A stretch of DNA of 37,076 nucleotides from CAZJHX01 sp964545715 (GTDB lineage: Bacteria; Myxococcota_A; UBA9042; GCA-2863065), in the NCBI GenBank assembly GCA_964545715.1, contig CAZJHX010000104.1:1-37076 (forward strand). The letters are read 5' to 3'. Under the pieces are notes generated by a model. It had not been told where the DNA came from and made no database searches. It saw only the letters and a program-made list of their open reading frames with translations. Position 1 is the stretch's first letter. Each line of letters begins with the position of its first letter. Both the position numbers and the translations under genes were made by a program. Shown piece by piece: positions 10,273 to 17,900 of the stretch.

Positions 10273-10974
10273 TTATGCCCGGGCGTAGGTCTTCTCCAGA
10301 TAACGCACGATGTCAGCTGACTCGAACATGGACGCGCCGGTGTTGGGGTCCACCAGATACGGCACCTGCATCCTGCCGGACACGGCCACAAACGCCTCCC
10401 GGCTCGGACTGCCATGCGCCACGTTGTGCAGCACGTAAGGCACCTCCAGCTCGGTCAGCGTCTCGCGCGCCAGGCGGCAAAACGGCGAGCCCTCCATGCT
10501 CCACAGCTCCAGCGGCTGCTCGGGCGCGGCCCCGGCGCGACTGCGAAACCCGCTCATGCCGCGGCTCATGCTGGCCAGCGTGCTGGACAGGTAGGTCAGC
10601 GGCCCCAAGCGCAGCGACAGGGGCGGCGACCCCGAGCCATAACGCTCATACAGGTAGGCGATGATGTCGTCCGACTCGTACATCTCGGTCTCGGTGTTGG
10701 GATCCACCAGATACGGAAACATGGCCTGCCCACCGCGCTCCAGGACCACCGGCCGGTATCGGGTGCCGCCTTTGGGCGTCGGGTAGATGACCGCCTCCAG
10801 ATCCAGCGCGGTCAGCGCCTCGCGCACCTTGCGACAGAACGGGCAGGCCTCGAACTCGTACAGCTCCAAGCGCTGCTTTGGGCGCGGCCCCAGCTTGCCG
10901 GCGTTGATGCCGGCCGCGCCACGAAACGCGCAGGCCAGATACGAGGTGGCGACATCCAGTCGGTGTGATCTCAA
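10273..10974 (-). CDS. Tandem glutaredoxin / GST-N-terminal (thioredoxin-fold) protein
   Basis: A 233-residue protein with two thioredoxin-fold domains. Domain 1 (about 36-115) has EACPFC (C44, C47) and the cis-Pro loop FPYLVDPNT, then a YESDDIIAYLYERY helix. Domain 2 (about 154-231) repeats the layout with EGSPFC (only C166 kept), VPYLVDPNT and FESADIVRYLEKTY. This matches GST-N/glutaredoxin-like pairs that act in thiol-disulfide or glutathione chemistry. The start is the TTG at 10974 behind GGAGGG; an upstream ATG at 11127 would only read the preceding gene in another frame. It lies 22 bases after the small lipoprotein gene and 2 bases before the GTG proposed for the barrel gene. No signal peptide, so probably cytosolic. 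Loss of the first Cys in domain 2 suggests a binding or monothiol role there. Confidence 0.85.
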   Translation of the reverse strand: MRSHRLDVATSYLACAFRGAAGINAGKLGPRPKQRLELYEFEACPFCRKVREALTALDLEAVIYPTPKGGTRYRPVVLERGGQAMFPYLVDPNTETEMYESDDIIAYLYERYGSGSPPLSLRLGPLTYLSSTLASMSRGMSGFRSRAGAAPEQPLELWSMEGSPFCRLARETLTELEVPYVLHNVAHGSPSREAFVAVSGRMQVPYLVDPNTGASMFESADIVRYLEKTYARA

Positions 10975-10996
10975 GAGCCCTCCAGAACGTGTTCTA

Positions 10997-11701
10997 TTAG
11001 AAATAATCCACGCAGTACAGCGGCTTGGTCGCCGACGCGGCCAGCGTGGTGCCGTCATCGGAGTCGAACGCCACGGTGACCTGCACGGCGCACGGTCGGG
11101 CGGCGTAGTGCACCGCCTCGTCCTCATCGAAGATCACAAGCAGCTTCTGGCTCTGGTAGGGACCCGGTTCAGTCAGCGGATAGACGGGCAGCTTCTTGTT
11201 GTTGAAGTCGCCGACGACGGCCTGATCCGCACCACCGCAGGGTTGAATGGTCGTGGCCTCGGTCGCGGTCAGCAGCAGCTCCTCCGCCAAAGGGGCGGGT
11301 GGCACCAGGCGGACGGCCACCTCCAGATGCACACCGCCTTGCGGTCCCTGGATGATCTCGATCTCCTCGCCATCCGCCAGCTCGGTGAACTGGCCGGCGA
11401 CGAGGCGCCCGACGATCAGCTCAAAGTCGTTGGACCCGGCGACTGAGGGGCTCGGCTCACAGAGCGGCTCAGCCGGCGCCGTGTCGGGCACATCAGACAC
11501 ATCGGGCACATCCGGGACGTCGAGTGGCGGCTCCACGTCCACCGGGACATCCACGTCGGGCGCGTCCGGCGCGGCGGCGGGAAGGTCCGGCGCATAACGC
11601 ACCGGCAGGTCCGGCGGCGTCACCGGGTCGGGGGGAGCCGTCGAGGCCCCACAGCCGACCAGTGACGCAAGCGCCAGTAACCGGTGGAGACTACTCGACA
11701 G
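10997..11701 (-). CDS. Small lipoprotein with DVPD-type linker; probable CTG start
   Basis: The frame encodes a classic lipoprotein signal, SSSLHRLLALASLVGC, followed by a P/D/V-rich linker with repeated DVPD and a Cys-containing globular region of about 150 residues with beta-like sequence. No function is recognised. An in-frame TGA lies directly before the CTG at 11701, so CTG is the first available codon able to include the signal. AAGGG lies eight bases upstream. A GTG at 11623 is the first standard start, but it would delete the lipobox. The CTG start overlaps the end of the giant lipoprotein gene by 11 bases. The D/P/V-rich linker style resembles lipoproteins of large delta-proteobacterial genomes. 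Three C-terminal-half cysteines (QPCGG, RPCAV, LYCVD) suggest disulfides. Confidence 0.7.
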   Translation of the reverse strand: MSSSLHRLLALASLVGCGASTAPPDPVTPPDLPVRYAPDLPAAAPDAPDVDVPVDVEPPLDVPDVPDVSDVPDTAPAEPLCEPSPSVAGSNDFELIVGRLVAGQFTELADGEEIEIIQGPQGGVHLEVAVRLVPPAPLAEELLLTATEATTIQPCGGADQAVVGDFNNKKLPVYPLTEPGPYQSQKLLVIFDEDEAVHYAARPCAVQVTVAFDSDDGTTLAASATKPLYCVDYF

Positions 11702-11945
11702 TCACAGAGCCCTTCATGAAGGTGTGCGGCTTGCAGAAGTAGTTAAACGTGCCGGGCGAGTCAAACGTGACCTCGTACGTGTTGGGCGAGCTGCCCGAGT
11801 TGAGGAACGGGCTGTCGATCGGACCGCCGTCCGAGCTGGTGGCAGTATGCGAGGCGCCGTCCATGAAGGTCCAGATCACCTTGGTGCCCGCGCTCACCGT
11901 GATGTTGGGCGGGTTGAAGGCAAAGCCCTGGACCGCCACGTTGAC
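11691..11945 (-). other. Cupredoxin domain 2 (C-terminal)
   Basis: The domain contains SHTATS, supplying the first His, and YFCKPHTFMKGSVTV, supplying Cys, His and Met in the C-x2-H-x2-M loop of amicyanin. All four type-1 copper ligands are therefore present. Confidence 0.8.
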
Positions 11946-14900
11946 CTCGGTCGGCCCCGTCTGATCGACGCACACGCCGCCGCCGTCCACATCGCCGTGC
12001 GGGCAGTGAACCCCGGCGGACGTGGGCTTGTCGGAGCCCGCGACGCCCAGGTGGTAGATGCGACACTGCACATCGTCGCCCGAGGTCGCACCCGGCTCGC
12101 CATCAGCCGCGAATCCCGCGCACGCGGCCATGCAGGCCCCGTTGTCCGCAAAGTTCGTACAGTTGGCCTCGTCCAGCTGGCAATAGACCTCGCACCAGGA
12201 GCCGCAGACGCCGCCGCCCGACGGACCCGCGTGCGAGCAGTGCAGGCCCGGATCGTCCGCCGCGACGCCCGCGTGATACGTGCGACAGCCGACGGTGTTG
12301 CCCGACTTGTCGTCAGCCGTGCCGAACGGCATCGAGCTCGCGGTGTTGCAGTACGACATGCAGGCCGCCAGGTCCGCGTACTGCGCGTTGTCGCCGGTGC
12401 AGTTGGCGGTGATCTTGCCGCAGTACTTGGTGCACGACACCGTGTTGGGGTCGTCCACCGTGACGTTGCCCGTCATGAACGCGTGCGGCAGACAGCGGTA
12501 GTCGTAGCTGCCCTCATCCGTGAACAGGTACGAGTACGTGTTCGGGTCGCTCGACGAGCTCAAGAACGGGCTGTCCAGCGGGTCGTTGGTGATGTTGCCT
12601 ACCGAGCCCTCGTAGCTGGTCACCGTGTGCGGCGCGGCGTCGATAAACGTCCACGTCACCACGGTGCCGGGTGCGACCGTGACCTTGTCGGGCACAAACT
12701 TGAAGCCCTCGACCTTGATCTCCAACGACGGAGGCGCGGGCTGCCCCTCCACGCTCAGCGAGTAGGTCCCGGCAGAGCCGCCGCCCCAGCCGTCGACGTA
12801 GATCCAGTAGGTCTGACCGCCGGTCAGGCTCACCGTGAACGTCTCGATCAGGTTGGAGCCGACCTTGTCGTCGGCGCCCAGGCAGCTGCCACCCGGATCA
12901 CCGCAGGCCGACACCAGGTACACATGCGAGTCAAACGGAGCCTCCAGCGTGACCGTGTAGTCACCGCTGTCGGTCGGGGTGAACGCCCAGACCTGGTCCG
13001 GTGCGTTGCTGCCCCAGCCCCCCTCGGGCGCGCAGGTGCCGGGAGAGGCGCCGTTGTCGGGTGACGCCGACGTGTCGCCGGTGCCGTTGAACGGCAGGTC
13101 GCCGATGGTGAACGGGTTGCCGCAGGTGTCACCCTCGGGCGCGACGCAGACGCCGCCGCCGTCGATGCCGCCGTGCGGACAGTGGACCGCCGCCGAGGTG
13201 TCACCGTCGGATCCGGCCACGCCCAGGTGGTAGATCCTGCACTGGACGCTGCCGCCGCCCGTCGCGCCCGGCTCACCGTCATCGGCAAACGCGCCGCATG
13301 CTGCGGTGCAGGTGTCGGCATCCGCATACAGCTCGTTACCCTCGCTGCAGTTGGTGGCCGCCAGGCCGCAGTACACGTCGCACCAGGAGCCGCAGACGTT
13401 GCCGCCCGACGGACCCGCGTGCGGGCAGTGCAGCCCCGGAGCCGTGATGCCCGCCACGCCGGCGTGGTACAGGCGGCAGCCGATGGTGTCGCCGTCCGTG
13501 TCGGTGACGTCGCCCGGCGCCATCTGAGACCACGTCTCGCAATATGCGTTGCACGCATCCTCGTCCGTGTACTGAGCGTTGTCGTCGACACAGTTGGCCG
13601 TAATGGCGGCGCAGTAGTCGGCGCAGGTCGGCGGCGCGTGGTTGACCGTCAGGGTGTAGGCGCCGTTGACGTCGCTGCTGTTGCTCCAGCCGTCCACGAT
13701 AATGTAGTAGGGCGTGCCGGCCGTCAGGTCCAAGCTCAGCGACTCCGTCGTGTTGCTGCCGATCTGGTCGTCGGCCCCCAGACACGAGCTGCCGATATCG
13801 CCGCAGTCCGTCACCAGGTACAGGTTGCTGTCGAAGCTGCTGCCCGTCAGCGTGATGTCGTACGTGCCGTCGTCGGCCGGCGTGAAGGCGTAGGCGTGGT
13901 CCGAGGAGCCCGCACCCCAGCCCGAGCTTTCGCCCGGACACTCGCCGCTGGAGTAGCCGTAGTTTGCGCCACCGCCGTCGGTGTCGCCCTCCGCCGAGAA
14001 CGGCAGCTCGCCGACCTCAAACGGGTTGGCGCAGGTGTTGCCCTGGGGCTCCACACAGACGCCGCCGCCGTCGACCGCGCCGTGCGCACAATGCACGTCA
14101 CCGCCGCCCGCCGCCGCGTTGCCCGCCACGCCCAGATGGTAGATGCGGCACTGCAGCGTGTCGCCGTCGGTGTCGCCGGGCGCGCCGTCGTCCGCCAGGT
14201 CCTCACAGGCCGTCGCGCAGGCGTCGGCATCCGCGTACAGCTCGTTGCCGCCCGTGCAGTTGGTCGTCGCCAGCTGGCAGTAGGTCTCACACCAGGTGCC
14301 GCAGGTGTTGGCGCCGCTGGGACCGGCGTGCTGGCAGTGCACCTCGGGGATGATGTTGGCCGCGACCGCCGCGTGGTAGGTGCGACAGCCTACGGTGTTG
14401 CCGGACGTGTCATCCGAGTCGCCCAGCGGAATCTGCGCGAACGTGCCGCAGTACTCCATGCAGGCGGCGTGATCCGCGTACTGGTCGTTGTCGCCGGTGC
14501 ACGAAGACGTGATGACGTCGCAGTAGGCCTGGCAGGTCGGGTCGGCCGCGTTCTCCAGCGCCAGCGTGAAGTTGTACGCGCCGTCCACGTTCGAGTTGTT
14601 TGAGAAGCCGTCGACGACAAAGAAGTACGTCGTCCCCGCGACCAGATCAACCGTGATGCTCTCGGTGCAGTTCGAGCAGATGTCGTCATCGGCTTGCAGA
14701 CAGCTGCTGCCGATGTCCTCGCAGTCCGTCACCACGTAAAGCGCGCTGTCAAAGCTCGTGCCTGTTACCGTGGCGACATAGCTGCCGCCCACCTTGGGCG
14801 TGTAGGAATAGACGACATCGCTGGAGCCGCCGCCCCACCCGCCGGACTCGCCCGGACACTGACCGCTGCCGAAACTGTAGTCGTTGCCGACGCCGGTCGT

Positions 14901-17900
14901 GTCGCCGGCGTTCTCGTACGGCAGCTCGGAGACGACGTGCGGCAGCTGGCAGTTGTGGCCGAGACCGTTAATGTCCAGCGTGTACGCGCCGTCCTCGTTG
15001 CCGCTGTTATTGTAGCCGTCGACGATGACGTAATAGGTCGTACCGGCGGTCAGATCCAGCGTGAGGCTCTCGGTGCCGTTGCTGGTGATGTCGTCGTCGG
15101 CGCCAAGGCAGGTGCCGCCCACGTCGGCGCAGTCGGTGACCACGTACAGGTTGCTGTCAAAGCTGCTGCCCGTCAGGTCGATCGTGTAGCTGCCGTCCGC
15201 CCCCGGCGTAAAGGCATAGGCCTCGTCCGACGAGCCGGCGCCCCACCCGCTGCTCTCACCGGGGCACTCACCCGCGGCATACGAGTAGTCGTTGCTGGCG
15301 TTGGAGGTGGTGTCGCTGATCGAGAACGGCAGCGCGCCGACCTCGAAAGCATCCTCGCACGTGGCCCCGAGCGGACCCGAGCAGACGCCGCCGCCGTCGG
15401 TGGTGCCGTGCGGACAGTGGATCGCCGCCGAGGTGGCGCCGTCAGAGCCCGCCACGCCCAGGTGGTAGATCTTGCACTGCACGGTCTGACCGGACGTGTC
15501 GCCCGGGCTGCCGCTGATCGGGAACGTCCCGCAGGCGTCGTTGCACGCGGTGGCATCCGCATACAGCTCGTTGGCGCCCGAGCAGTTGGTGGTGGCCAGG
15601 TGGCAGTAGTTGTTGCACCAGCTGCCGCAGACGGCGCCGCCGGACGGACCCGCATGCTTGCAGTGCACCTCGGGATCGACCTCAGCCGCCACGCCCGCGT
15701 GGTACGTGCGACACCCGATGGTGTTGCCCGAGGTGTCGGCCCCGGTACCCACGGGAAGCTGGCCCCAGGTCTCGCAGTACGCGACGCACGCGTCGGTGTC
15801 CTCGTACTGAGCGTTATCGCCGGTGCACGCCGCGTCGATCACCTCACAGTAGATCTCGCACGTGGGCGTCGGGTCGGAGATGGTCAGGGTGTAGGTGCCG
15901 GAGGCGCCCGCGGCCCAGCCGTCCACGATGATGAAGTAGGTGGTGTCCGCCAGGAAAGCTCCCGTGATCTTCTCGATCGTGCCGCTGCCGACCTTCTCAT
16001 CGCCCGCAACGCAGCTGCCGTCCACGTCGTCGCAGTTGGTCACGACGTACAGGTTGCTGTCGTAGCCCGCGTCAAGCGTGATCGTGTACTCGCCCGATGC
16101 GGTCGGACTGAATGCGTACGCCACGTCCGGTGCGCCGTCGCCCCAGCCGCCGGGCTCGCCGGGGCATGCGCCCGTGCTGTAGCCGTAGTCATCCTCGGCG
16201 TCGGTCGTGTCACCGGCAAACTCGCCCGCGCCCGTGATGTCGATCGCCTCCAGGCACTGGTCGCCCGGGACCGGCGGGTTGACGCACACGCCACCGCCAT
16301 CCACGCCGCCGTGCGGGCAGTGCACCTCGGCGCCACCGGCGTCCTCGTTGCCCGCCACACCCAGGTGGTAGATGCGGCACTGCACCGTGTCCAGCTCGGT
16401 GTCGCCGGGGGTGCCCGACGTGTCGTAATCGGAGCACGCGGACGTGCAGTCGTCGTCGCTGGCGAACAGGTCGCAGTTCGTGTCGGCCAGGTGGCAGTAG
16501 TTCTCGCACCACGTGCCGCAGACGTTGCCGCCCGACGGACCCGCGTGCGGGCAGTGAATCTCGGCGTTCTCCTCGCTGCTGGAGGCCACGCCCGCGTGAT
16601 AGGTCCGGCATCCAACGGTGTTGCCGTCCGTGTCCTCAAACTCGCCGAGCGGCAGGCTGCCCTCGCTGGTGCAGTACGCCAAGCAGGCGTCCAGGTCGGC
16701 GTACTGGGCGTTGTCCCCGGTACAGGCCGCCGTCACCAGCGCACAGTACGACGCACAGCTCGGCGGCGCGTTGTCCACCGACAGGGTGTAGGTGCCGCTG
16801 ACGTTGGTGGTGTTGCTCCAGCCGTCGATAAAGACGTAGTACGCCGTCCCCGCGGTCAGCGAGAGCGTCAGCGTCTCGGTCAGCCCCGAGCCGACCACGT
16901 CGTTGGCGCCCAGGCAGTTGCCCTGCACCTGCTCGCAGCTGGACGCGACGTAAAGGGAGCTGTCGTAGGACTGGTCGCTCAGCGTAAAGACGTAGTCGCC
17001 ATCGGCGTCCGGCGTGAACATGTAGACGTTGTCGCCCGAGGCCTCGCCCCAACCGTCAAAGGCCTGGCCCTCGCACTCGTTGGAGTTGAAGTTGGCGCCC
17101 GCGATCGACGTGTCGCCCTGCATGGAGAACGGCAGGCTGGTCACCTCGATGGCCAGGTCGCACGTGTCGCCGGCCGTCACACAGACGCCGCCGCCGTCCA
17201 GGTCGCCGTGCGGACAGTGAGTCGCGGCGCCACCGGCCGCGTCGTTGCCCGCCACGCCCAGGTGGTAGATCTTGCACTGCACCGAGTTGCCGGAGGTGTC
17301 GCCGGGCGCGCCGACGGTCGGGTAACCCGCGCACACGGCCTGGCAGCCGGCGTCGTCACTGAACAGCGCGTTGGGCTCCAGGCAGTTGGCCAGCGCCAGG
17401 TGGCAGTAGTTGTCGCACCAGGTACCGCAGACGTTGCCGCCCGACGGACCCGCGTGCGGGCAGTGAATCGCAGCTGACTCGTCGTCGGTCGCCGCCACGC
17501 CCGCGTGGTAGGTGCGGCAGCCGACCGTGTTGCCGGCCGTGTCGTCCACGGTGCCCAGCGGGATCTTGCCGAAGTCCGCGCAGTGAGAGTTGCAATCGGC
17601 CTCGTCCACGTACTGGGCGTTGTCGCCCGTGCACGCCGACGTCACCGCCGCGCAGTAAGTGTCGCAGCTGGCCGGGTCGGACGGTACGACGCAGACGCCG
17701 CCGCCATCCACGCCACCATGCGGACAATGCACGCCGGAGGAGTCCGGCTTGTCCAGTCCGGCCACGCCCAGGTGGTAGATCTTGCACTGCACGGTCGCGC
17801 CGTCGGTGTCTCCGGTCGCGCCACCGGCATCGAAGTCGGCGCACGCCGCCTGGCACTCGTCGTCGTCCGCGAACAGGGCGTCGTCGCCCTCGCAATTAGC

